A stretch of 64,000 nt of DNA from PWXP01 sp040772845 (GCA_040772845.1 JAXGXG010000001.1:4960001-5024000), one strand, 5' to 3'; numbered from the stretch's first letter, positions 36,791 to 45,123 are shown. Translations and numbers: made by a program. Notes: generated by a model from the sequence alone, not told the origin.

Positions 36791-37657
36791 ATGGCACTAG
36801 AAAACTTGACGATCATCGGCGAGTCGATCAACGACTCCGTCCCTTCGACCCATAAGCTGTTCGACGCCAACGATGAGGCCGGCCTGCTTGAGCTGGCTCG
36901 CATGCAGGCCGAACGGGGCGCCGCCTATATCGACGTGAACGTCGGCGGCCGTTCGGCGGAGTTCATGGCCGACCTGGTCCGCAAGATCCAGACCGTTTGC
37001 AGTTTGCCCTTGTCCATCGACACGCCCGATCCGGCACTGGCCAAGGCGGGTTTGGAAGCGTACGATGCCGGCAAGGCAGGCGGTGCAAAACCGGTGCTCA
37101 ACTCGGTCACGGCGTTGCGCGTCGGCATGTTCGATCTGGTGAAGATTCAGCCGTACCGGCCGATTCTGCTTGCGTCGGAGCAGGTGGTGGACGGGCAGTC
37201 GCGATCGTGCCACACGCCGGAGGAGACGGTGGAAGCCGCCCGGTTTCTCGTTCACAAATTCCGCGACGAGTGTGGCGGTACGAACGACGATTGCATAATC
37301 GATCCGGGCATTGCGCCGCTCGGTAGCGATTCGGAAGGGAACATTCACCGGCTGTTCCGCGCGATGGAAATGATGCACGCCGATTCGGATTTCGACGGCT
37401 GCCACTATTCCGTCGGGCTGAGCAACTTCACGGTCATGCTCCCCTCGAAACGGCCGGATGGCATGCCGGTGAAGAGTACGCTGGAGAGCGCCTTTCTGAC
37501 CAAGGCCATGCCGCTGGGGCTCGACATGGTGATCGGCTCGGTCAAGCGGAAGTACCAGATTCTCGAACCGGATCACCCGGCCATGCAGTGTCTTGAGGAT
37601 ATCCTGAAACTGGATGGTTTCGATGTTCTGATGCGAGTGCGTGAGTTTTACACGTGA
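36791..37657 (+). CDS. methyl-tetrahydrofolate:corrinoid methyltransferase (AcsE/MtvA-like)
   Basis: 288 aa of the pterin-binding (dihydropteroate synthase-like) barrel family. Signature segments: YIDVNVGGRS with the conserved Asn/Gly, LPLSIDTPDPALAKAGLEAY, KPVLNSVT, CIIDPGIAPL and YSVGLSNFTVMLP. The enzyme passes the methyl group between 5-methyl-THF and the cobalt of a corrinoid protein, in either direction. The corrinoid gene three positions upstream is the obvious partner. Length fits AcsE (about 262 aa) and the MTII enzymes of O-demethylase systems. No acsC or acsD is adjacent, which argues against carbonyl-branch Wood-Ljungdahl use. The gap to MTHFR is 58 bp. Confidence 0.9.
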   Translation: MALENLTIIGESINDSVPSTHKLFDANDEAGLLELARMQAERGAAYIDVNVGGRSAEFMADLVRKIQTVCSLPLSIDTPDPALAKAGLEAYDAGKAGGAKPVLNSVTALRVGMFDLVKIQPYRPILLASEQVVDGQSRSCHTPEETVEAARFLVHKFRDECGGTNDDCIIDPGIAPLGSDSEGNIHRLFRAMEMMHADSDFDGCHYSVGLSNFTVMLPSKRPDGMPVKSTLESAFLTKAMPLGLDMVIGSVKRKYQILEPDHPAMQCLEDILKLDGFDVLMRVREFYT

Positions 37658-37791
37658 GTTTTCGCTTGAAGTGAATGCGGGGCAAGCGGGCGAATCAGGC
37701 TGCCGCCTGGCCGGACCGGCCTGCCCTGCGCATTGCTGACGATGTGCGTTTGTTGTGTTTTCGCCAATCACGGCAACTGTGAGTCACCGCC

Positions 37792-39480
37792 ATGTCCGAC
37801 GCACCTGCCCTTCCCCCCGATATTGAGATTGCGCGCCGCTGCAAAATGCAGCGAGTGGGCGAAATTGCCGGCAAGCTGGGAATTCCCAACGAGGCCATCG
37901 AGTGGTACGGCAACTATAAGGCCAAGGTATCGCTCGATTTCTACCGGCGTCGCCGAGAGGGACCGGCCGGGAAGCTTGTGCTGGTCACCGCCGTCAATCC
38001 GACGCCGGCCGGCGAAGGCAAAACGACCACCAGTATCGGCCTGTGCGACGCCCTGAATCGGATCGGCAAGCAGGCGACCGTATGTCTGCGCGAACCGTCC
38101 ATGGGTCCGTGCTTCGGCATGAAGGGAGGGGCAGCCGGCGGCGGTTACTCGCAGGTGGTGCCCATGGAGGATATCAACCTCCATTTCACCGGTGACATTC
38201 ATGCCATCGAGCTTGCCCACAACTTGCTGGCCGCATGTCTCGACAACCACGTTCACCACGGGAATGAGCTGCATTTCGACGCGCGGCGGATCGTCTGGAA
38301 GCGCGTGATCGACATGAACGACCGCGCTTTACGGAACGTGATTGTCGGACTGGGCGGCGTGAGCAACGCCTTTCCTCACGAGTCGGGTTTCGATATCACG
38401 GTCGCCTCCGAGGTGATGGCCATCCTCTGCCTGGCCGAATCGCTGACCGACCTGAAGGAGCGACTCGGGCGGATCATTGTCGGCTATACGCACAAGCGCG
38501 AACCGGTCACCGCGGCCGACCTGAAAGTCCACGGCGCGATGACCGTGCTGCTGAAAGACGCCCTGAAGCCGAATATCGTGCAGACACTCGAAGGGAATCC
38601 GGCCATTATCCACGGCGGGCCGTTTGCCAATATCGCCCACGGCTGCAACAGTGTCATCGCCACGAAACTCGCCACCCGCCTGTCGGAATACACCATTACC
38701 GAGGCCGGCTTCGGAGCCGATTTGGGCGCCGAGAAGTTTCTGAATATCAAGTGCCGCAAGGCCGGCCTGCGGCCCGATGCCGTCGTCATTGTCGCCACGG
38801 TGCGGGCGCTGAAGCTTCATGGCGGCGTACCGCTGAAGGACCTGGCGAAACCCAATGTCGAAGCGCTCGATAAGGGAGTCGAAAACCTCAAGAAACACAT
38901 CGAGAACATCTACCGTTTCGGCCTGCCGGTGGTCGTGGCGCTGAACCACTTCTCGGCCGATACCGATGAGGAAATCCAGTTCATCAAAGACAAGGTCGCC
39001 TACCTGGCCGTACCGGTCATCAAGGCCGACCATTGGGTCCGCGGCGGTGAAGGGGCCGAAGAACTCGCCCACGCCGTCGTCGATGTTGCCGAGAACAAGA
39101 AGACGGACTTCCAGTTGCTTTACCCCGATAGCTGTTCTCTGTGGCAGAAGGTCGGCATCATCTGCCGCGAAATCTACGGCGGGACCGATGTACTGGCCGA
39201 CAAGCAGTTGCGAGCGAAATTCCAACACCTGCAAGAGGCCGGCTACGGCGAACTGCCTGTCTGCATGGCCAAGACGCAGTATTCGCTTTCGACCGATCCG
39301 GGGCTGGTCGGGCGGCCGACCAAGTTCGACGTACCGCTTCGCGACGTGCGTGTTTCGGCCGGCGCCGGGTTTGTGGTTGTCTTCACCGGCGACGTGATGA
39401 CCATGCCGGGCCTGCCGAAAGTGCCCGTGAGCCAGCAGATCGACATCGACGAGAACGAGAACATCATCGGCCTTTTCTAG
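37792..39480 (+). CDS. fhs: formate-tetrahydrofolate ligase
   Basis: 562 aa, full length. It makes 10-formyl-THF from formate, THF and ATP, or the reverse with ATP gain. P-loop TPAGEGKTTTSIG at about residues 71-83, then REPSMGPCFGMKGGAAGGGY, INLHFTGDIHAI, the VITHE-type region (VASEVMAILCLAESL) and PTKFDVPLRDVRVSAGAGFV near the C-terminus are all family hallmarks. Cytoplasmic. It ends the corrinoid/MTHFR/methyltransferase series after a 134-bp gap that may hold its own signals; folD and fchA, needed to connect it to methylene-THF, are not in the window. Confidence 0.97.
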   Translation: MSDAPALPPDIEIARRCKMQRVGEIAGKLGIPNEAIEWYGNYKAKVSLDFYRRRREGPAGKLVLVTAVNPTPAGEGKTTTSIGLCDALNRIGKQATVCLREPSMGPCFGMKGGAAGGGYSQVVPMEDINLHFTGDIHAIELAHNLLAACLDNHVHHGNELHFDARRIVWKRVIDMNDRALRNVIVGLGGVSNAFPHESGFDITVASEVMAILCLAESLTDLKERLGRIIVGYTHKREPVTAADLKVHGAMTVLLKDALKPNIVQTLEGNPAIIHGGPFANIAHGCNSVIATKLATRLSEYTITEAGFGADLGAEKFLNIKCRKAGLRPDAVVIVATVRALKLHGGVPLKDLAKPNVEALDKGVENLKKHIENIYRFGLPVVVALNHFSADTDEEIQFIKDKVAYLAVPVIKADHWVRGGEGAEELAHAVVDVAENKKTDFQLLYPDSCSLWQKVGIICREIYGGTDVLADKQLRAKFQHLQEAGYGELPVCMAKTQYSLSTDPGLVGRPTKFDVPLRDVRVSAGAGFVVVFTGDVMTMPGLPKVPVSQQIDIDENENIIGLF

Positions 39481-39485
39481 CGAAA

Positions 39486-40139
39486 ATGATGCACGACGTT
39501 TACAGGCGGCTGTTCGATGCCCTCGGTCCTCAGTACTGGTGGCCGGGAGAAACGCCCTTCGAGATCATCGTGGGCGCCGTGCTCACGCAGAATACCAACT
39601 GGCAGAATGTCGAGAAGGCGATCCGCAACTTGCGAGAAGCCGATCTGCTCGCCCCGGCCGCGCTCCATGCCGTGCCGGTGGAGGAACTGGAGGAACTGCT
39701 CCGGCCGGCCGGCTACTTTCGGGTCAAGGCCCGGCGACTGCATAACCTGCTGGCCTTTCTCATGGAGCAATACAACGGCGACCTGGACGCGATGTTCGCG
39801 AGCAACGTAAACGCGCTCCGCGAGGAGCTGCTATCGCTCAACGGCATCGGTCCGGAAACGGCGGATTCCATTCTTTTGTACGCAGGCGGCCTGCCGGTGT
39901 TCGTGGTCGATGCTTACACGCACCGGATCCTCTCGCGGCACGGGTGGATCGACATGGAAGCGGACTACCATCAGATTCAAGACTTTCTGCAGGGGCAGCT
40001 TCCCGACGACCCGGCCCTGTTCAATGAATATCACGCGCTGCTGGTCTATGTGGGCAAGCACTACTGTCGCAAGCGCTCGCCGAAGTGCGACGAGTGCCCC
40101 CTGCATGATCTGCTTCCAGAAGGCGGGCCTGGTCTGTAG
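39486..40139 (+). CDS. endonuclease III-like DNA glycosylase (COG2231/MagIII-like)
   Basis: 217 aa from ATG 39486, five bases after the fhs stop. HhH-GPD superfamily: FEIIVGAVLTQNTNWQNVEK, ELLRPAGYFRVKARRL, helix-hairpin-helix LNGIGPETADSILLYAGG and the catalytic Asp in FVVDAYTHRIL. The lysine that endonuclease III uses (GVGRKTA) is Glu here, so it should be a monofunctional glycosylase. The Fe-S loop has three cysteines (CRKRSPKCDEC) but Leu where the fourth is expected, so the cluster may be absent. These features match the Helicobacter MagIII/COG2231 group that removes alkylated purines. Its tight spacing to fhs suggests cotranscription without an obvious functional tie. Confidence 0.88.
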   Translation: MMHDVYRRLFDALGPQYWWPGETPFEIIVGAVLTQNTNWQNVEKAIRNLREADLLAPAALHAVPVEELEELLRPAGYFRVKARRLHNLLAFLMEQYNGDLDAMFASNVNALREELLSLNGIGPETADSILLYAGGLPVFVVDAYTHRILSRHGWIDMEADYHQIQDFLQGQLPDDPALFNEYHALLVYVGKHYCRKRSPKCDECPLHDLLPEGGPGL

Positions 40140-40142
40140 GAT

Positions 40143-40311
40143 GGATGATTCATTAGCCGCTGGGTGCTAGCCCAATGCCCTTTACTTTGTAGCGGCACGG
40201 CGCGAGTCGTCCGGTATTACGGTGGGAAAACCGGGCGGCTCGCGCCGCTCCGCTAAGAAGACGCCCCCAAATGGTCCCAAATGAAGCAACAGCTCGCGTG
40301 ATGAACATTCC
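40143..40311. mobile_element. MITE-like element, copy 2 (169 bp)
   Basis: Starts GGATGATTCATTA (40143-40155) four bases after the glycosylase stop and ends TGATGAACATTCC (40299-40311). It shares with copy 1 (14777-15038) the left end (TTCATTAGCCGCTGGG), one arm unit (AGCGGCACGGCGCGAGTCGT), the reverse arm (GGCGGCTCGCGCCGCTCCGC) and the right side (AACAGCTCGCGTGATGAA), but has one arm repeat instead of three. No coding capacity. Confidence 0.75.
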
Positions 40312-40317
40312 GGGGCA

Positions 40318-40341
40318 GGGCCGGGCAAGCCGGCCGGTGGC
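40318..40341. repeat. single arm of the foldback repeat seen at 48020-48226
   Basis: GGGCCGGGCAAGCCGGCCGG followed by TGGC matches the right arm of the 48020-48226 element with one substitution and a 4-bp indel. It abuts MITE-like copy 2. Confidence 0.5.
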
Positions 40342-40411
40342 GTCTTTGCCGGATTTGCCAACGCCGCGTTCCGTGCTTCCTGCTGTTGGCTCCACCCCGG
40401 CGGAATCAAAC

Positions 40412-41908
40412 TCAGCGCCGTTTCGGATAGACGGCCGCGCCGATTCGCAAGGGCGGAACGTCGGCGCGTGTGTGCGGACGGAACTCGAACACTTCAACCG
40501 TGCTCGGCGGCGGGAAGTGGTCGAGGTATTCCGCCGGCATGGCATCGCTCTTATCGGCATCCCACAGCACGATACCACCCTGCTCGGCGAGTTGGGCATC
40601 GTCGATCCCCGGGTAGATGTCGCTGGGACGCTTCCGTTGAGAATCGTCGTCGGGCTCGACCGCGATTTCGAAGACTGGTGGGTGGCTACCTGAATAGAAG
40701 GCGACATTGCCGCCCAGCCAACCGTCACCGGCGATCAAGGGCAACGGCCCTTTCTCTTGCCGGCGCCACAGCGTTTCAACTTCCGCTGCCAGTTCGCGGC
40801 CGGGAAAGTGAATCCGCAGCACCTGATCGACGTACGGAGCAGCCATGCTCCGAAGCGCAAGTGGTGCAACCATGATCGCCGCCACCGCGGCACACCAGCC
40901 CCAGGCTTTTCGCCACTGCCGCGACGAAGTGTCGAGTTGCAGCAGGAACACCATAGCAAGTCCGGCAAAGGTCCATAGATTTGAACCGTACATACTCCGC
41001 AGCCGGATATTCAGGACGAACGAAACCAGCAGGTGGAATACAAATGGACCGAGGACCATGGCCAGCAGGAAATCGCGATTGAATCGTTCTGACGGCTCGC
41101 AGGTGCGTTTTCGCCACCGCCATCCGGTCAGCGGAACCATGACAAGGAGCATTGGCAGCACTGCCAGCAGTTGTGCGCTGCCGAACTCCAGGGGGTAGGT
41201 AACGTGACCGTACCAAACCCCGCCGCCTTCCGTCCGGTTCATTGCATATCGAAGCGGTGGAAAGTCGTTTCCAATTGCCCACCAGAGGTGCGGGCTGAAT
41301 ACCAGCAGTGCGGCCAGAACCATCAGGTAGGGACACGGCGTGCGCCACCATTTCCGCGCTTCCGGGTACAGTACACCATAAGCCAGCATGGTAATTGCCA
41401 GAACAGCGGCTGAGTACTTGCACAACATGGCCAGTCCGACCAGGACTCCCGTTGCCATCCACCAACCCCAGTGCTCTCGGGTAATCGCCCAATAGAACGT
41501 GAGGATCGCCAAAGCCCAGAATGGATACAGGACCGTGTTGTTGTTCAGGTCGATCGCTTCGAAGGTGTAGTAGTAGCAGCATTCCAACAGGAAGGCACCA
41601 AGCAAAGCAAGCTGCGGCGAAACCATCTCGCGTCCCAGACGCCACGCCGCCCAGAAACACGTCACAATGCATACCTGCACGGCCAGGTAGATCGGCCAGG
41701 CGGCACCCGGGACAACATGGGCGATGCCGGATGCAATCCAGGCAGGCAGGGGGGGGTGCTTGTGATAGCCCAAGTCCCAATGCTGTCCCCAGGAATACAT
41801 CTCGACCGAATCGAGCGGCAGATTCGGATGCAGAACCGACGGCAACAACGTCCACAACACCAGATGCCCCAGGAGAAACAAGCCCAGAATCCAGGTGGTG
41901 CGATCCAT
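40412..41908 (-). CDS. GT39-family (ArnT/PMT-like) membrane glycosyltransferase
   Basis: 498 aa from ATG 41908, chosen because CGGGAGGTG lies seven bases upstream; 18 further in-frame codons exist before it. N-terminal membrane segment TWILGLFLLGHLVLWTLLPS, then the first loop acidic motif LPLDSVEMYSWGQ (the catalytic Asp/Glu region of GT-C enzymes), KHPPLPAWIASGIAHVV and about ten more membrane helices. The last 120 residues are soluble and periplasmic. It transfers a sugar from a polyprenyl-phosphate carrier to lipid, protein or glycan. Last gene of a three-gene minus-strand set with a HAD phosphatase and an SpsF-like transferase, consistent with surface-glycan synthesis. Confidence 0.88.
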   Translation of the reverse strand: MDRTTWILGLFLLGHLVLWTLLPSVLHPNLPLDSVEMYSWGQHWDLGYHKHPPLPAWIASGIAHVVPGAAWPIYLAVQVCIVTCFWAAWRLGREMVSPQLALLGAFLLECCYYYTFEAIDLNNNTVLYPFWALAILTFYWAITREHWGWWMATGVLVGLAMLCKYSAAVLAITMLAYGVLYPEARKWWRTPCPYLMVLAALLVFSPHLWWAIGNDFPPLRYAMNRTEGGGVWYGHVTYPLEFGSAQLLAVLPMLLVMVPLTGWRWRKRTCEPSERFNRDFLLAMVLGPFVFHLLVSFVLNIRLRSMYGSNLWTFAGLAMVFLLQLDTSSRQWRKAWGWCAAVAAIMVAPLALRSMAAPYVDQVLRIHFPGRELAAEVETLWRRQEKGPLPLIAGDGWLGGNVAFYSGSHPPVFEIAVEPDDDSQRKRPSDIYPGIDDAQLAEQGGIVLWDADKSDAMPAEYLDHFPPPSTVEVFEFRPHTRADVPPLRIGAAVYPKRR

Positions 41909-41977
41909 CGACTGCACCTCCCGCGCCTCTGGCATTGAACCTACCGAGTTCATGACAACCACTCCAACACTCCTTTT

Positions 41978-42763
41978 CTACGCCGCGGCGGCAGATCGTG
42001 GAAGCGAAATGACGTCGGCAAGCTGGTCGAAGCGGTCGAGGTGGAGGTCGGCCTCGGCGTCCGGGCTGTCGCTCAGCGCAATGGTCGACATGCCGACAGC
42101 CCGCGCGCCGGCCAGTTCCGCCGCGTCGTGTCCCACGAATGCGACCTCGGCGGCATCGAGTCTCATCTGGGCCAGTGCGGCCCGATAGCATTCCGGGTGC
42201 GGTTTCGTGCGCCCCAGATCGAACGATGAAACCACTGCCCGGAACTCCAGAAACGGGGCGAAACCCGCCAGCCGAGCCTGCAACTGATCGGCGGTCAATT
42301 CTGTATCGCTCAGAATCCCGAAAACGAGATTCATCCGGGCCAGGCGTCCCAAGGTGCACCGCACGCCGGGTAAGGGCCGAATACTCTCGTCCAATTCGCG
42401 ACGCAACCCGCGACACGCGGCCAGGACCTCGTCAATCAGGCCGCACGGCATGCCTGCCGTACGCAGGAAGCCTGCAAACGCATCACAGAAACTGCGCCGT
42501 CCACAGTAGACGTCGGCGGCGAAGTCCCGATCCCAAACGTGGTAGAAACTGCTGTAGTGCGTATGCAATCCCACGTGCCGGAGAAGCCGCAGGAGCCAGC
42601 GACGCCAGACGGTGTCGTCGTACAGGATACCGCCGAAGTCGAACAGCAGGCCGCGCACATGTCGCGCCAAACATGCAGGCGGAACACGGAGACCGGCCAT
42701 CTGCCATTGTGGGGCCGAGATGCGTTCGTGTGAATCCTCCACGAGTCGGAGCATCTTGCTCAT
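41978..42763 (-). CDS. HAD-superfamily hydrolase
   Basis: 261 aa. Motif I is LLFDFGGILYDD, where the nucleophile Asp is kept and the second position is Gly as in the YihX-type DFGG subgroup; motif II is around FGILSDTE; motif III is Lys in GRTKPHPECY; motif IV is VAFVGHDAAELAGARAVGM. A C1 cap of about 100 residues lies between I and II. Likely a phosphatase on a small phosphorylated metabolite. It sits 39 bp downstream of the SpsF-like gene and 69 bp upstream of the GT39 gene, so it may dephosphorylate a sugar intermediate of that pathway. Confidence 0.88.
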   Translation of the reverse strand: MSKMLRLVEDSHERISAPQWQMAGLRVPPACLARHVRGLLFDFGGILYDDTVWRRWLLRLLRHVGLHTHYSSFYHVWDRDFAADVYCGRRSFCDAFAGFLRTAGMPCGLIDEVLAACRGLRRELDESIRPLPGVRCTLGRLARMNLVFGILSDTELTADQLQARLAGFAPFLEFRAVVSSFDLGRTKPHPECYRAALAQMRLDAAEVAFVGHDAAELAGARAVGMSTIALSDSPDAEADLHLDRFDQLADVISLPRSAAAA

Positions 42764-42802
42764 CGCGTCCGATTCCTTTCGTTCGCTCGCCCGACCGAAA
42801 GC

Positions 42803-43552
42803 CTAGCTTTCTGCACTCACACGGTTCAAAGCCGCCATGCGTTTGCGCAGGACAGGCTGATGGTCGAGCAATGTAGCAATCCGTTGCCAATCCAGGCCCT
42901 CCGGGCCTAGAGCATCGTAAATCGCCAGGGCATGTTCCCAGTCCTCTTCGCCATCAAGCGTCAGCCGAACGTCATTCCGATCGATCTCTTGCGGCGCAGG
43001 AATCAATCGGATCTGAAACTTCTCCGGGTGCGAGTAGACGTAGCGGGTGACGTGCCGGCGATCCGCAGGATCCTTGGCGCTCCGAGCCGCCTTACGCAGC
43101 GCACTGCTGCGGAGCCATTCGGCATAGACGCCCACCGGCGAGAGAATCGCCGGACGACCGTCCGCCGAATGGTACGTAACGTAGTCGCACTCCGGATGCT
43201 CTTCGGCCGTTCTTACAACACGGTCGATCAGCGTCGGATCGACAAAGGGGTTGTCCCCCTGCACGCGAACAATCGCGCGAGCCGGATACCGCTCCAAAGC
43301 GCGCACGAAACGATCGAGTGGATCGGACGGGCTGCCGAAGAAGACAGGAACGTCCATCGGCGCCAGGTCGGCAACGAAGCTGTGCTCTGCCGCATCGCAG
43401 GCCACAACAATAACGCCATCCAGTCGCGTACAGTCGGTCACGCGGCGAATGACCCACTCCAGAAGCGACCGGCCGCCCAGTCGTCGCCGCAAATGCGTAC
43501 TTGAGTCTCGTGGCGTTTGGCACGCCTGAACGATTCCTAATGTTCCGAGCAT
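42803..43552 (-). CDS. SpsF/NeuA-like nucleotidyltransferase
   Basis: 249 aa from ATG 43552, supported by GAGGGTG eight bases upstream; a TTG five codons earlier is less likely. GT-A-like nucleotidyltransferase fold: GIVQACQTPRDSSTHLRRRL at the nucleotide-binding end, TRLDGVIVVACDAAEH, VFFGSPSDPLDRFVRAL, and the metal-binding IVRVQGDNPFVDPTLID. It matches the cytidylyltransferase/SpsF family that activates sugars (for example sialic acid-like or spore-coat sugars) with CTP. The normal RxGSTRLPGK loop is altered here (CQTPRDSSTHLRR), so activity could be reduced or specific. First gene of the glycan cassette 43552-40412. Confidence 0.87.
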   Translation of the reverse strand: MLGTLGIVQACQTPRDSSTHLRRRLGGRSLLEWVIRRVTDCTRLDGVIVVACDAAEHSFVADLAPMDVPVFFGSPSDPLDRFVRALERYPARAIVRVQGDNPFVDPTLIDRVVRTAEEHPECDYVTYHSADGRPAILSPVGVYAEWLRSSALRKAARSAKDPADRRHVTRYVYSHPEKFQIRLIPAPQEIDRNDVRLTLDGEEDWEHALAIYDALGPEGLDWQRIATLLDHQPVLRKRMAALNRVSAES

Positions 43553-43720
43553 ACGCTGCACCCTCAATCCGTTCTACCGGCCTCGCGACACTCCTTCTCC
43601 CCCGCACCGCGGGGGACAATTGCAGTCTATCACTTTTGTGCAGGCGAGGTCAAGAGCGAGCTGAGAACCCGCGGAATGAAATCCGGACCGTTTGGGGTGG
43701 CGGGCTCCTTCGGTCAGCAG

Positions 43721-43853
43721 AAGTGCACGAAACAAGACTGCGGGCGCCACAAGTCCGAGTCCGGCTTGGCCCCCAGACGGCCGCGGGAAGCGAAAACCCG
43801 TTTGCCAAGGCCCGGCTCGGGAGCCGCGCAGTCTTGAATCGCTTCGGCACTTC
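43721..43853. repeat. inverted repeat pair (possible small element or structured RNA)
   Basis: AAGTGC...CAAGACTGCG (43721-43742) is mirrored by CGCAGTCTTG...GCACTT (43827-43853). The 10-bp perfect stem CAAGACTGCG/CGCAGTCTTG encloses 84 nt. Confidence 0.4.
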
Positions 43854-44123
43854 GTTCGCTTGGTCTGGGCGAGGGCTGGCTTGCCTTCGCCGCAGAGCGA
43901 ACATACACTTGGAGCGGCAGACTTCCCTATCCTTCGCCCCTAGCCTAGTTTTCGTAGAACGATTGCACCTGTCTTAACAACAATACCAACTGAATCGTTA
44001 ATATCTGCCGTAGTCACGCAGCTTGGCGCGGATATGCCGATTACGCGGCCTGGGGTAGCACCGGGAGCCGGCTCCACCAGAGAGCAACGCGAAGAATAGC
44101 TCTCGTGAGGGGGGTGTCATTTC

Positions 44124-44153
44124 TTGACGTCGCGGTAGCGCTGTGACTATACT
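44124..44153 (+). promoter_or_regulatory. sigma70-like promoter
   Basis: TTGACG (44124-44129), 18-nt spacer, TATACT (44148-44153), 82 nt upstream of the ATG at 44236. Confidence 0.55.
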
Positions 44154-44235
44154 GGAGTGTAGCGCCAAGAGTGCAGGCGATGACCGACTGCCTGGGGCGG
44201 CGTGCTTTCTCCTTCGGAACCTTACGAGTACATCC

Positions 44236-45123
44236 ATGATCTCTCGCACATGTAACGCTGCTTGCCTGGGCATCTTCACCATCGCGCTGCTTGGCATCTG
44301 CCGTTCTCTCTCTGCGCAGGAGGCGCCGGCTGCGGCGGCCCAGCCTGCCAAGGGAACCTACAGGCAGCTTGCCCCCGGCGTGATGAAGAGCGTGAAGCCG
44401 GAACTGCTGGCAGAGGAGACGGTCAGCCGCCACGACATTGTCGAACTGCTTGCGGTGGACCCCAAGTTCGATTGGGCGAAGGACACCCCTTTTCGCCGTG
44501 ATATTTGGGGCTTGGAGTTTCGGTTCAAGGTCATGCGGATGATTTGGGTGGACATTCCGCAGCCCGAAACCGATCGGATGCAACGGAAACTGGTTTGGTA
44601 CCTTGTCTATTCGGTCACCAATAACCAGAAGGTTCTCCATCCGGTTCAGCAGGAAGACGGCACGTGGAAGATCGAAGAGGTCGACCGCCCGTTGACGTTC
44701 ATTCCGCAGTTTCTGTTGGAGGCGCCCCGGTTCGACAAGGCCTATCCGGCCCGGCTGATTCCCGTGGCGATGGGCCCCATCCGAATGCGGGAGGATCCGA
44801 ATCGGCGGTTCCTGAACACGGTGGAAATGAGCCAGCAGACGCTCCAGCCGGGTGAAACGGCGTGGGGCATTGCCACGTGGGTGGATATCGACTCACGAAC
44901 CGACACGTTTTCCGTCTATGTACGGGGGTTGACCAACGCCTACCGATGGCGTGACGAACCGGGGGCCTACCAGAAGGGCGATCCGCTAGGCAAGGGGCGC
45001 CGCCTGGCAAGAAAGACGTTGAAGCTCAATTTCTGGCGGCCGGGTGACGAATTCTTGGAGAACGAGGGGGAAATTCGCTACGGTGCTCCCGGGGCCCTTG
45101 ACTTCGAGTGGGTTTGGCGATAG
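44236..45123 (+). CDS. exported protein of unknown function
   Basis: 295 aa from ATG 44236, which starts a signal peptide (MISRTCNAACLGIFTIALLG, cleaved near LSAQEA). I do not recognise a named domain. Features seen: an Ala/Gln-rich segment after the signal, then a beta-rich body with LEFRFKVMRMIWVDIPQPET, KLVWYLVYSVTNN, ETAWGIATWVDIDSRTDTFS and a terminal LNFWRPGDEFLENEGEIRYG. The length and layout resemble small planctomycete-specific periplasmic proteins. It has its own promoter-like boxes and is followed 147 bp later by rpmA, so it is probably a separate transcript. Confidence 0.82.
   Translation: MISRTCNAACLGIFTIALLGICRSLSAQEAPAAAAQPAKGTYRQLAPGVMKSVKPELLAEETVSRHDIVELLAVDPKFDWAKDTPFRRDIWGLEFRFKVMRMIWVDIPQPETDRMQRKLVWYLVYSVTNNQKVLHPVQQEDGTWKIEEVDRPLTFIPQFLLEAPRFDKAYPARLIPVAMGPIRMREDPNRRFLNTVEMSQQTLQPGETAWGIATWVDIDSRTDTFSVYVRGLTNAYRWRDEPGAYQKGDPLGKGRRLARKTLKLNFWRPGDEFLENEGEIRYGAPGALDFEWVWR

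Larger units (their letters stand above)
43553..44235. other. long divergent intergenic region
   Basis: No gene is supported in these 683 bp. It contains an inverted repeat pair at 43721-43853 and the promoter-like boxes at 44124-44153. Open frames on both strands show no homology; one minus-strand frame reads like the SRTRTCG-type fragments often predicted in planctomycete intergenic DNA. Confidence 0.6.

Noticed and set aside
34468..39480. Complete Wood-Ljungdahl pathway
   Set aside because: CODH/ACS, corrinoid Fe-S protein, folD, fchA and formate dehydrogenase genes are not in the window; only methyl-branch parts are present.
43501..43977. Open frames in the 43.5-44.0 kb spacer, including one reading GPSRTRTCG on the minus strand
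   Set aside because: Such fragments occur in planctomycete intergenic DNA as mispredictions; no start signal or protein-like pattern.
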